NCBI GenBank assembly: GCA_019843655.1
Contig: JACDQD010000008.1
Coordinates: 15,410,442-15,474,441, forward strand
Reading direction: 5' to 3'
DNA length: 64,000 nt
DNA from: Lethocerus indicus
Taxonomy: Eukaryota > Arthropoda > Insecta > Hemiptera > Belostomatidae
The notes under the pieces are model-generated. The model did not search any database. It was not told the origin of the DNA and saw only the letters and a list, made by a program, of their open reading frames with translations. How positions within the stretch are numbered: position 1 is the stretch's first letter; the number at the start of each line of letters is the position of its first letter. Shown here piece by piece: positions 51,362 through 64,000 of this stretch. The position numbers were made by a program, and so were the translations under genes.

Positions 51362-53585
51362 CCGAGATTCTTTACTGTTACGAGGACATCCGCCCGTACC
51401 GTTTTATTTTGCGTTTTTTTCTTAATTGAAATATTTTGTTTCTGAGTTTACATCACCACGGAGTTCTATTGAAATTGAGAAATGTAAGAGAATGAAGCTA
51501 TATGAGATGAGCAAGACCAGTTAAAATATTCCATGACACTATTAGAATAAGAATATATAACTCTCTATCGTCACTAAACTGAAGATTATTGTTATAACAA
51601 ACATACTTCAAAATTAAGATACGCAATATGCCACTAATTAGTTAGGAATTTCGTGCAGGCTATTTAGTTTTATTTACTTTCTAAGTTTCTAGGTTCTATG
51701 AAGTTAATTGATAAAAATTCGTCCCAAACACTAAATAAAATTGAACTAAGAAGATAATAAGGGCATTCCATATTGTCTCCGCGTCTACCCGATTGGATAA
51801 CGACGAGGAAGGAGGCCGGCTCTATAGGGGGGGTAGAACTCCTCCAGATGACATAAGACGAGGAACATCATCTGAATCCACAAGACGGGGGAGTGGGGCG
51901 TTACCGCTCACCCGTCTCGGGATGCTGGCCCCCGCTAACAGAGCGCGGCCTCTGAGTGAGCCTTTCACGAGTGAGAGTACAGGTCTTACATTATACGGGG
52001 AATAGGATTCTAGGAGGATTCTCATGTTCCGGGGTCACGACGGAAGCCCCCGGCCCCCTCTCGGATGACCCAACCTCGCGGGGGGTTAACTTCTAAAAGT
52101 CATCTCACAAGTTGGCTTCAATTCAATATCGTTATTGTAACTACTGGCACACACCGTCAACTAGATCTGGAGTTACCTACTTAGTCTGATGGAAAGAATT
52201 TCGCGTTAAACGTTTACGCTAATTTCCGCGAGCGGTAATGAGCAACAGCAGTATGCACGATACTGTTTCATTTCTGTGGAAAACTGTAATTGCTGAATAT
52301 TCCACTCCATCCACTGGGCCGTGAATGACTTTTTTTGGCATTTTGTCTGTGCTTATTTATGTAGGAATACTAAGCTATAGTGTTATTGTTACACTTTAAT
52401 CATAATGAAAACACACCATCAATCTCTTAAATTTGAGAAATATTTATTCACGAATTAAAATCTGGAAGACTTCAATGTTGGACACCAGTATGAATTAACG
52501 ATTCATTATAACGACGAAATGCATCGTCCAATAGTTTCTAAAACTTTGACTGATGTAATACGCCAAATCGAGAAGGTCCGACGGTATGGGGAAGCCGCCG
52601 AATGCAGGGAGATGAAGATGGCACCCGGGGGTGACGTAAGCCCGCAGACTTTCCCCTTCAACAATACCAGTATTGCCAGTCGGGTGAAATTCCTGCCAAC
52701 CAGTAGGCCTCGGCCCGGCTGTACGCTCTCTAAGAATCGCCCGGGAACCGCCTTTGTTAGCCCGGACTTAACAGTTTTTCCGAGAACTTGAGCAGCTCGG
52801 TAACATAACAGCGACCCTAAGCTTTGTTCATCCCCGCCAGAAAAAACTAGCCATCATTGGTAGGCCGTGTTTCGTCAAATTGATTGGATTCCAGTGAAAC
52901 TGAAACTTCGGTCTTATAAATTATTATTTCAGGAGATTAGAAAAAAGTGTGAAAACGAACAAAAACATTAAACATTTTGATGTCAATAAAGAAACATCTG
53001 AGATCCTAGCAAGATGTATTTAATTTGAAAATACTGAAATTATAATTTTCAAAATAATCCGGTACACAGTTTTTGGAGTGCAGCATGCCATGTAGTCTAT
53101 CTGCCGCCTCTTTTAAGTTGTTTGCGCCCTCGTAAAATTCAAATAACTAAATAACGCGTCGCAATACTTCTTTGGGGATTTTTATTTGTGGAGATAATAA
53201 TAACGGCGGAGCCGGTGAACCGGTTCCCAGATTGAAATCAATCAAGTTGACGTCGGCCCGAGGCGGCTCCCGTCCATACTTTGGGCCATACGCCTCGCCC
53301 AGCCTAGGCTCAGAAGCATTCATATTATTCACGGCGGTAGGGCCGATAAAAATTCGAGCGAAAAATGTACGCTGAATCATACATTATAATGGCCAGATAA
53401 ATTAAATTAAAATTATACATTATAAGCTACACAGAAAGAGAACATTAATCATGACCACGCGCCGCCCTCAGAGCTGTAAGATATTTTATCTACATTACAA
53501 AGCGCGGGCATAAACTGCATTTAAATTGGAACTCATTGAAATTCAAATAAATCAATTCAACAAGTAATTTAATGTAAGTTTTGTC

Positions 53586-53610
53586 TAGACCGGTTTCGGC
53601 TTCTTCGTCA
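53586..53610 (-). repeat. Dispersed GAAGAAGCCGAAACCGGTCTA word (copy 3)
   Basis: Read on the minus strand, this copy carries a GAAGAA sequence just before GCCGAAACCGGTCTA. It matches the copies at 41 and 58.3 kb. I recall similar words in repetitive DNA of other arthropods but cannot name the family with confidence. Confidence 0.55.
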
Positions 53611-55372
53611 ATGACGCCCCGTCAGAGTGACGCCTTTCCTTCAACCCACATAAATATGAAACATTGATACGTTCATCGGTAACAAGTGAAATGAAGAATT
53701 AATGACAGTTCGTCAGTAAATTTGTCTGAATTTGCAGGTAAGATGAAGTCGCAGAAAATAATTCATTATAGCGGTTTAAAATTTGGATCAGTAAAATCAA
53801 TTTTCAGGGATTACTAAAAACTACCTGAAATAATTCCTGAGATTAAACAACTTCGTCCTAAGAATTAGATCCGCCCGTGCCATTCGCGAGCAGTTATACA
53901 ATTTCGATTTGAATGTTTGTTGTTATTTACTGACATTGAGTTGAGCCTTGGGGCTATTATTGGTCATTTTGAATAGTCGAGGGCGGCGATTTAACACAAA
54001 CGTCGTTCTAATAGGACGCCGAAGAGTCCTGTATGCACATGGAGGATTGTTAAATGCTCGAAAGAAGTATTTCCGCAAGGCCTATACTGTCGGCGACGGC
54101 CGGAACCAATGAAGTATAACAAAGGCTGTCAAGTTGTAACCTCAGAATCGTCGACCCGCGGCCCGCGGTTTGTTTTCAACCGCAAGATATCCCGGATGCG
54201 AGTTCAGTCGTCACACTGTGACATCGCTCCGGCGGACGCTTCCTACGTGGGAATCAGATCCCTGTAAAAAAAATTATAGCATAATTCCACGGTGTAACAA
54301 CAGTGCAACGGTTCCTGGAACGCCTTCGATTCCTATATATAACATATTGTCTGGAAGTTTGGATACAACCCATCGCAGACCACAAAACTGGTACTCCAAA
54401 TTAAAAATTAAAGGCTTCTGAGAAACGGACGAAACAACGAACTAGGTTAGAGAGACCGCGAGCAGCTATGGAGCGCCAATTATCCTCGACCCATTGCAAT
54501 TCTACTATACTAGATCACTGAAAATGGAGTGAAAACCAGACAAGATTGATTATTACCGACTTTAAAGCCAAATGTATTTTCACATTCCACAATACAAAAT
54601 TAAACTATGATAAGTGCTTTGAATCCGATTGGATCCCTGTGGTTTATTTAAGCCGTAGGAGGTGGAAATTTGTATCATCAGTAGATCGATAAAGTAATTC
54701 AGCTAGATTTATAACTAAATCTGTTATAGATTTCCAGAAGAATACACGATTCGGAACAATGGGCGATAACGAACGAGCTTTGACAGATCGTGAACATGTT
54801 TCGCTCCCGCCCGGATCGAATTCCTCCAGCTCCATTCCTCCTAATTGGCGTTGGGGAATTCTTTTTTGTCGCCAAGAAAAAATGGGCCGAGATATACTGG
54901 GGCCGAAAAAAGGACATTCTGGAAGTATTTATTCATTTATTCAATCAAACGGTCTCCAGAGTCCTGTCGCTTCCGAGACAGTTTCTCACACTTCGGGTGT
55001 AGGATTTCCCCTTATTCTTTAAATTCGACGCACACCAGTCGACTGGTTTGCCCACCGGCCAGCCTTGTAAGGCAGTATCGGTAATCATCTTATTACAACG
55101 AATAACGGTTATGGTCAAAATTTGGAATGCGACCAAAAATCCGGTTGTCCCGATGTATTCGCATGTAAATTCGAAAACATTGCTCGTTAAGTGGACAAAT
55201 AAATTACACATCCGTAAATTTACTCCACATTGCCGAAATGCCGAGCTGACCTTCAAATAAGAAATGAGGCGTCCGACAGGGTGACTAAGCAATTTCAGTA
55301 GGCTCAGTATTTTTCACTATTATTTAATATTTAAAATAATTAATTATGCACGACTAAAACCAGCTAACTCAC

Positions 55373-55436
55373 CTGCCTTTTTATGCAAGATGATGTCCCT
55401 TAATGCTATTTGTAATGCTACACAGATACTCGAATT
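55373..55436 (-). other. Possible 64-bp exon, minus strand, upstream of the main gene
   Basis: The segment has a strong acceptor (gtgattttttcag) and a strong donor (GGCAG followed by gtgagtta) on the minus strand, only 64 bases apart. One frame is open across it and reads NSSICVALQIALRDIIL followed by HKKA, ending in phase 1. That phase does not fit exon B, because the joint would give an immediate TGA. It also has no fitting junction to exon A. It could therefore be a non-coding 5' exon of the same transcript, an exon of a different minus-strand gene, or chance. I do not recognise the peptide. Confidence 0.25.
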
Positions 55437-58303
55437 CTGAAAAAATCACTATAAAACGAAGCAACCACAATTCTTGTCGCTGTTTTAAGGAACCTGGGAT
55501 ATGAGTCTTCATGCAAATCAAATTTGAATTATGCCTTTCAGAGATTTATTAAATTTACGTAACAGTAAGGTAAACCTGAGCTGAGATAATAAAACGAGCA
55601 ATTAAAAGCTTATACACGAAACGAGTCCTTCGAATTAACAATGAAAATGTTTTAGGATATAATTGAGACGAGTTGAGACATTATCCTCTGATTGTTACTG
55701 AGTCAGAAATATTATTTTATGAGCTTAATTAAAATGCTGATTTTGTAAAAGTACTGAAGTGCTTTATCCAGTTTCAAATAAAATACAGGCTCAACAATGC
55801 CAGATTTTCGCTTAGGCACCAAAATTATACACTCATTTCGAGAGTTAAACCCAATATCAGAGCCACTGTCTGGACCAAAAAAAAACACTGTTATTGCGTT
55901 GAAATACGATCCCCCAACAGTTATTGTTCAAAACAAAATTCTGAATACTTTAATACAAACAGAAATATAACCCTTACGAATTAGAACGTTAAATGGCCTG
56001 ATGATGCAAGGGTGGGCCGCCAAAATTGGAGAGACACAATTCCCGGAAGGGCGCCGGAACCTCCCACGGTCCGCCAAGGCCCCCGATCTTCGCCGGGGTC
56101 CTTGGTCGAAGCCTCGGCAATTTCAGAACTCTAGTCGCGAAATCCTTTTTAAAACTACCCGTGACTTCATGCCGCTGTTGCCCACCGGCTGGAAATTTGG
56201 CAATCGGAGACACTACACTGCCGATAGATCACGAAGCGTCCGGGAATTTCGGACCGGTTTATAGAGGGCCCTCGAGGAAAACATGCAACACCTCGGGCCC
56301 GGGGCCTGTCTCTTTGTTTCAAACCTTTAAAACGATACTGTACCGGGCAAATCGAAATTCTTCGGCATGGTTAATGAGTATAACTCAGCTTTCACTTTTC
56401 CTATCATATACACGGGGCTTGGAATAATAACCATTTGACGAATTATTCGATAGTAGGTATCGATAAGAAGGTATATCGGTACAGTTCGGAAAAAATCTCT
56501 AAGGTTGCGGACCTCATAAGGCATCCTGATCGCACAGAATTAAATGAACTTTACAGAAGGTTGTTTTCAATTAAAATAATAAGTGCTGTATTGTTTACTG
56601 AGCTAGACCGATGCGGCTTCAAGCCGTCCCCACTAACTATATTAGCGAGGCGCTGTCTGCACTGTTTGTTAATAGTTTATCTGATATTTTAATATGTAGA
56701 CCACGGATGCCATCAAATTGCAAATGTTTCGGTTGAGCCTCACTACAAATATAATTAGAAATGCCCGTTTAAGTTTTCCACAAACACAGTCCAACGGTTC
56801 CAAGACGCGAATTAAAAAAAGAAAACCACGATTATCTCAGAATTTACAAGATACAGACAGCGCCACACCACGGCGAACATTCGACAAGATACATTTACAT
56901 TACATCTGGATATACACTTTCGCGGCAGCATTTCGTGTTTTTCAATTACATCCTTCAAACGCTGTAAGAACAAGAGAACGTCGGCCGGTATTATAAAGGT
57001 AACACGATAACGTGATAATAAATATCAAGATCGCTCCGGGGTATTGGAACCGGCTACCGGCCTCCTCCTACTGGCTGTTCATACTCCTCTAACTCATACT
57101 CCCCAACTCGCCAGAGGAGTTACCATTTGCGAAACTTCTATCAATCTATAATTATTTACTAGACAAATGAATCACGTAAAAATGTAATAACCTAGTTTAT
57201 TCATAATTATTAAAATCACATTAAAAAAAAATAACGGTTGCAGAAAAGGATGGTAAACGCAAGCATGGAGCTATCCAGATAACATTTAACGAGCGAAAAT
57301 AATTGGGAGGTTGAACACTAGAATGACCGGAATTCACTACAATAATAATACATGTCATAGATAAATAAAATATTGGAATTTCACAGTATTATCTGATAAT
57401 GATATATTATTATATCTTGAAAGATTATATTCCACAGTCCAGACTTTTTCTCAATTAGCGATTTTCAATTAAGATAATGCTAAGTGCCTAACCTATACAA
57501 GTATATACATATAATTACCCTGGGTTTTACTCTTTCATGTGTTTAAAAATTATTAAATGATCAAAGGATCAAAAATCAAAAGATCTGAATCTATTTGCTA
57601 AAAGAAATATTGAGGATAAAATAAACGTATGAAAAATCGGAAAGTAGAAAGACTGGCAACGTTTGTGTTTCCGGAGGCGATAAAACTAGTAAACTAGTAA
57701 CTGGAGATCCGTCGGTCGTACATCACCATAAAATAAATGGGAAAGCTGTAAAACGCTTCCCCCTTGCCGAAATCCAACGCTATATGAAAGCATCGGAATA
57801 CAATATAGGAAGCTAGGTATATTTATAAAACAAGCGAACTGGTTCCAGAGAAGGGAAGTTTCCCGCGAGGAGTCAATCCGCTGCTCTCGGGATGACCAGT
57901 TTTGACAACTTGAGAGATTCCAGTTTTATTGGACGGATGAAGAAGGAAAAAAAAGAAGCCCAAGCATCTTCCCGCTCTGCAGTGCGCCTCTTCCCTTCCT
58001 TATAGATTTCCTAGATTTATAGTCCAGGTTTAGTGCGTTTTATAAAAGCGGATTCTGGACGATAAATAATAAAACTCCGTGGTCGTCGTCCCGCATAACG
58101 GTACTGCAACTACCCCGGTGCAATCGACATCCCCCACCCCCCGTCAACCACGCTGGGCTTTAATTTTTTCCTCTTGCCGGCGATGGTAAATGACATCCGA
58201 ACACATTTAAATGTACGCGGACAAATGAATAACCCTTTTTATAACCCAAAAGATTATTTGTTAGATATAATCAAAAGTTATAGCCACCACACTACTCCAA
58301 GCT

Positions 58304-58330
58304 ACTGAAGAACAGCCAAAACCGGTCTAA
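58304..58330 (+). repeat. Dispersed CTGAAGAA...GCCAAAACCGGTCTAA word (copy 4)
   Basis: CTGAAGAACA leads into GCCAAAACCGGTCTAAC. It differs from copy 3 by one base in the core, with the same preceding GAAGAA. It is probably a terminal fragment of the same repeat. Confidence 0.55.
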
Positions 58331-61300
58331 CAAAAGAACAAACCCGGGAGCGGAGACGGAAGATCGAAAGAACTGTGGTAATCCAAACGCCCAAGCCATG
58401 GGCGAATAAATAATTAAATAATGAATGAAAATAAACAACGGGTTCCAAAATAATTAATAGCCATTTACAATAACTTAGTAATTGACATAATTAATTAACA
58501 CATTAAAGAGTAACAGTATCACAGAAACAAAATCACGTGAGTTCATAATTAAACTTAATTGATGAATATATGTCACTAAACACCTTGGCCTGCATGCGTA
58601 TAATGAGAAGAGGTTACGGATAAGGAGTAAATTGGCCAACTGATTCAGAAAAATTATAACAATATAATTTCATCACCTTTTTCGGTAAGAAAATTGGCAA
58701 ATTGTAGGGAGAATACGTGCATCAGGTAAAAACAGATATGGTAAAGATAATAGCCGGTAAAAACAAATAATGGAGGAACCGATCGTAATTGAGGCGCATG
58801 ACCGCCGGCAGGTTTCAGAAGAAGCAGGTGGGTGTCGAGACCCACGAGAAACATCTAAAAATTCACAAGTGATGATTCACGAGTACCATCCGATGATTGG
58901 CTAATTGCGGACACCTGTTCGATTAACAGCCGCTCCACCAGCAATTACCTGGACTCAAGTGCTTAAAGAGCAACTCCTCCCCGGAGTTATCCATTGATGT
59001 TTTTTGTCCGCCTTAGCAAAACCAGAAGCGCAAGTTTTCATTAGGAGATATAATTGATCACCGGACAGGGTATATCAGCGCGCCGGCTCCCATGTCCTCA
59101 GTTTAATAACTGCTATTTATTCACGACGACATGAATAGCGAACAATTTAGTATTCGAACTGTCCCGTTCCTCAGGGTTCGAGCCAACCGTAGTATCTCAC
59201 CGCTGCTGATCACTTTCCTCGATGTTCATGATGTATCTGCCAGTTTTGATGCCTTATAAATCAGAAGAAAGCAGTCATTTTAACTAGTGCATGCTCGGTG
59301 GTTGGCGCTTCCATCTGTCAACATATCCGACGAGATCAACCGTATATGGTTAACGTTCAGAAAAGGAACTCGAAGCCGTAATGCCATTGGGAATCGAGTT
59401 TTTATTAAATGATACTTAAGATTTTGAATGAGACAGCCAAGATTCCTTTTTTTGAAACCATAATTATAATAACTGCCGTAAGGATTTGATCACGGATACC
59501 TTATCTGTAACGATTGAGGAAACCGTCTGACATTCATTAAAATATATCTTTCATTAAATCAAAACTCGTTTAGTAAACATTTGTTTTCAGATTCAACACA
59601 CAGTGAAATTCGAATTAAACCCCAGAGGTTTATTAGAGCTTTCCGAGTTTAAGCTGTTAATTAACAGATGTTAACGAGTTTCGTTCAGATGCTACAAAAT
59701 ATTAAGACTAAAACACACACACATTTATTTATTTTAAGATGACAAAACGAACTTGATAATTGTTAGCCCGTGATTGTGACTTATTTAAGGATGATAAATA
59801 CTGCAATCTTATAACAAAAATGTGGATTTTAAATATCATTTGCGTATCTCTATCTAAGCACGCGTTTGTATGTTGAGTTCAAAAAGCACCTCTTCTCTCG
59901 CTTTTATTAGGTATTTCTTCAGGTCTTGGTTCATTTATTTCTATTTAGGAATCCGTTCAACAGTAGATAAGAAAAACGTACGTAAATACGAAAATTCTAC
60001 TGACTTAATGATGCGGGACCACCAAATTGTATTACGGAATTGCCGTGTATTATTCAACTCGAGTTTGATGATACCCAGATATCAGTTTCATTGTGGAAAC
60101 ATAGAATTGTGTAGATAATGGATAGAAAGGCCCTTCCTTTTATTAATAATTCAGTTATATTTTCAGGAAACGTTCGTCTCATTAAACGCTGTAAGACGAT
60201 CCGCATTCCGTCAGTTTTGTCTTAACCGGCCCGATGTTTCTCAACGGACCGAAAAGGAAGCGAAAGGCAAAAAAACAAGTGCAGGGATCTGGCGGACCAC
60301 AAATCCTGTGAGGAGTCATCACGCATTGCGGCGCTAATCCTGTAATTCATCATTTTCTGAAATTGTCGATGAATTAAAGCGAAAATCAACTGGCGAAACT
60401 AAACGCAACGCCTAACGTTCGTGACGCCCGCCAATTAATTCAGCCTCCAACAATTACACCACCAGTCCTGTTCAGGCAAAGGCGATCAGATAGGGCGGTG
60501 GTGGTCTTTAGTGCATCCAAAAACCGGCTACTCATTTTTTACGGCCTGCCTAAAGTTTTTTTTATTAAACGGGAATGCAAAAAAGTAAGTTTAAATATAA
60601 CACACAATTCAAAATCGCACGAGCAGATTGTCTATAACGTACAGGCGTGAAACCGTCAAAACCACAATTGAAATTGGTTTATATTAATGAAATAAAAAAA
60701 TGTACTTTTAAGCGTGAAGATATTCACAATGAAACATGTCATTAGCGGGCAAAAATTAAAGAAGGGAAAATTGAAACAGCAAATCGCGCGGCTGCAATAT
60801 CATTGATTTCTGTCAATTTTTTATTGCAGTCTTCGCCAATTATATCGCTCGTATATAATTACCAGTCGGAACGGTGGCAAATGCCCGCAACAACGGTGGG
60901 AACAAACGGTTGAAGAGAAATTTCAAAAATAAAGGACAGTTGAAAGTGAAAGCCAATGGTTTATGATTAGCCTCAAGATAAGAAAGAAAAGACGCCATAT
61001 AATAAGTCCTGTTTCCAAGAAAACAAATTGCCCCATTTGCCGTCATTAAACTGGAAATGCAATCTTATACAATAAACCGCGAATTATTGTTTCTGATTTC
61101 TACCTGCTGGATCCTAATAACGGTCAGTACGCTTGGCGAAGCGTATATTGAATTTCGTATATATAGGCCGCTGTAATATTTAAACATTTCTTGCATTCGC
61201 TCTATTTTCTTTTATGTTTACCCTTTCACTGGCCGACTTAAATAATATCTTCCGGAGTTCTCAGCTCCATCACTTTTGTTGCGGTTTACAACAATGAAAT

Positions 61301-62764
61301 TATTATCATGAAATTGCGAACTTAGAAGAATAATTACTTAGAGGTAAATAGCGACTCTGAAAAACAAGGTTCGGCGATGTACCGAACAGAAGGAACATAA
61401 TGTGATCTACATTTCCCAGTATTCGCGCGTATGATTTGAGAAAAGCCTACGATACTTTTCTCTCTCTACCATTTTTACTAATTCGAAGCGAAATGAAACA
61501 TCTACACTAAATCACAGCAACGAAACTCAAACCCTAAGAGAACAGAATGCGGAAGGGTATATAGGCATTAGTATGATGACTTGCGCTAAAAGAAAAGGCC
61601 GACCAATTTAAATGGGTCATAAACGACCTCCTCATTTACGTTTTTTTTTTATTATCTCAGTTAACACGGAATTAATAACTCTTCGGCTTCAACAATTCGT
61701 GCCCGTAATCAAGGACGCTTTGAGCAAGGCACGTGGAGCGGCCCGAGTTTACAATACTCATTATCGACCCATGATATGAGACGTCGTCAATTAAGATTTA
61801 TAGCTCAATAAAACGGTCAAAATTTAGTAAATATACATATACTGGAAAATACGTGTAATGGAACAAGAAGAACTATATTAAAATCAATCGTGGAATAAAC
61901 AATGGCATATGATTTCTTTACCTGAACCTATTCTACACGTTGGTAATTTTTTAAATTGTAAAATTAGCCCGACCGAATTCATATCGGCTGATAACCCATC
62001 AATTTCTTATATAATTAAATCCGGGTTTTACCGTATCCTGCATCGTAATATTGGAAAGGGAGATATATACGAACAATTACGCAATAATGATATAATGAGG
62101 TTATTATCGAATATGAAAAATAATGTGATGACTTTAAATCAATCTACGCACTGAATATCCTGGATTTTTTCAGCATAGTTAGAATGTAACATTTTTTCCA
62201 AGGACGTACAGTGGGCGTGTACAGGGAAAAAAGCTTGTGGCCCCACTTGACTCAGTTAAGTATTTCGGAACTATTAGAAACAATTGAGCCCGCCCCAGCA
62301 AATAAGTACTCGATTAGACTCTTCAGACCGAACGATGACGTAGGAACAATTCATTTATTTATTGACAATATTAAGGCTGCTGCCAGAGGGACTGACCAAA
62401 TACTGGTAGTAGACTTAGCGCGTTCTAAGACGAGAAGGGATATTTTGTGAAAACACCGCCAGACTTTGGATTTATTTCCTAATTTTATTATATCAAATTA
62501 AATGAAAAAGAAACTAAATAAGTAAGACGGTTTGGTTTTTGGTAAGAGGTAGTTCTCGGCAATACTTTGTAGAAAATTATCACCCGCCTTTGGAACCAGA
62601 GATTAGGCGCCGAATGATTGCCAAATCGGTATCGGCTAATTGCCAAACGGCCGAACAGCTGGGCCCAAACCTCCGAATAATAATAAACTGCGGACTTAGC
62701 CACGAAGAAAATTTGCGGTTGCAGCAAAAAAATAAATATAGCGCTGTTAAAAGCGAACGAGAGG

Positions 62765-62882
<118 letters not shown>

Positions 62883-64000
62883 AACGCCGCCAGATATAGA
62901 TAGCATGATAAGAGGCGGCCTCCACCGACTGTGTATACAGTGGGCGTGTTCCGGCCACCCAACTGCCAGTTTGCCTTTCGGTTTTCACGATTGGCTCCGA
63001 CTTTTCTGGCCTTAGGTTCAGCCGAATTTCCGGTAACATCATTTTTCAATTCCGTTTCCACTGAAAATGAGTAAACCGATGAAAATGGTTTGAAATGTTT
63101 TGGAAAATCGACGCAGTCCGCCGAGAATCTAGAGCAGTCCATTTTCAAACGGAGAAATTTCGCGACGCACCTACGATTCTCTCACAGTACAAAACTATGC
63201 CGCAATAGCTTTTAAAAGTCATTAATTAAATCATTTTCGAAAGAAGCCCAAAGATAATAGGTGTAAATACCGAAATTAAAACGCCCATGAATTAAACCAT
63301 GCAAAAAACATGTTCTAAAAAAAGCACCGATATCTCATTAAATTCAAAATTAAAATGAAAAATAAATAATAAAATAAAAAGATTTGTTAAGCGTTATAAT
63401 AAATCGCTTGTTTTAGTTCCGATGATCATAATTGATATGTGTAACCGAAGCTTAACCGTAAATTCAAAATCATTGTAATCCAAATAAGGATTTGTAAGTA
63501 GTATTTATACAGAACATTTTTAAAACTCGGAATAAGAAGAATTTTAGGCGATATATTTTGCTGTTGTAAGAAAAAAAATTAATAAACTACAGATATCGAA
63601 TATTCAGGTCAAGATATTTAAGACGTCTGGACTACATTAACCTGAAAAAATGTCACCATTTACGGAACGAACGGATAATCGCCCTCTAACGAGAAAATAC
63701 AGACCCAGTTTCGAAATCTTTCGAACTGCATGTCTGCAACAATCTCATTATGCAATGGAAATAATCCAGGAGTTGGGAAGAGTAAAAATTTGAAATATAC
63801 ACCTCGTCGAAATATTTCTGACTCTAAATTATAAACATAAACTAAGTCGGGGCAGTAGTTATCGGTGGTATACATTCCTTTGATTCTACCGTTCTTTCTG
63901 TTTTTTTTTAAATTTTCAACTCCGTATTAACGAGAACGGCAGAAGGAGATGATATCTGAGCAGGATTGAACCGGCGGCGCAATAAATGAGCGGCTTAATG

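Noticed and set aside
61909..62450. Two adjacent plus-strand frames of about 80 codons with protein-like sequence
   Set aside because: Many frames of this length occur by chance here. The second has a possible acceptor (gtacag) but no partner exon, and neither is recognised.

Overview
This window is nuclear DNA of a eukaryote, most likely an insect. It is AT-rich non-coding DNA with scattered CpG-rich patches, long GA/CT, TG and TA microsatellites, GT-AG introns, and a coding exon with impure poly-Asn and poly-His tracts. Few transposon remnants, retained CpG and abundant GA arrays would suit Hymenoptera, but that is inference. There is no bacterial-style gene array, no rRNA or tRNA, and no CRISPR.

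The only gene I can support runs on the minus strand. Exon C (8451-8742) is clear. It encodes a CtBP-type repression motif (PVDLSVK) followed by Ser/Thr-rich, poly-Asn and poly-His segments, with a TTTTAG acceptor and an AG|GTAAGT donor. Exon B (36680-36763) is a small GC-rich exon with good splice sites whose frame joins exon C in phase 0. Exon A (39937-40014) is a possible first coding exon that also ends in phase 0. Together they suggest the N-terminal part of a repressor transcription factor, possibly of the KLF3/8/12 type. The DNA-binding exons are not in the window and would lie beyond its left edge. The A-B intron is about 3.2 kb and the B-C intron about 27.9 kb.

Layout: 1-8450 is the partial intron after exon C, with a GA array and a TG/TA array. 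Positions 8743-36679 are the giant B-C intron. It holds a 232-bp terminal-inverted-repeat element (15537-15768), several strong hairpins, a poly-G run, and one possible plus-strand exon (32009-32188). Positions 36764-39936 are the A-B intron, including a GC-rich block with GATA- and homeodomain-like words (about 38930-39290). Positions 40015-64000 are upstream DNA, with a possible further minus-strand exon at 55373-55436, three GA/CT arrays, a TA array and several repeat fragments.

The most unusual signal is a cluster at 43569-45873 of five near-identical TGATGYAAC words, which resemble ATF4-C/EBP composite sites. Four of them are followed by GGAGCATC and a pyrimidine-rich stretch, and two also share the 13-mer GGGCGTTTCCCCT. 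This looks like a small dispersed element or a clustered regulatory array. Every function below is inferred from sequence alone.
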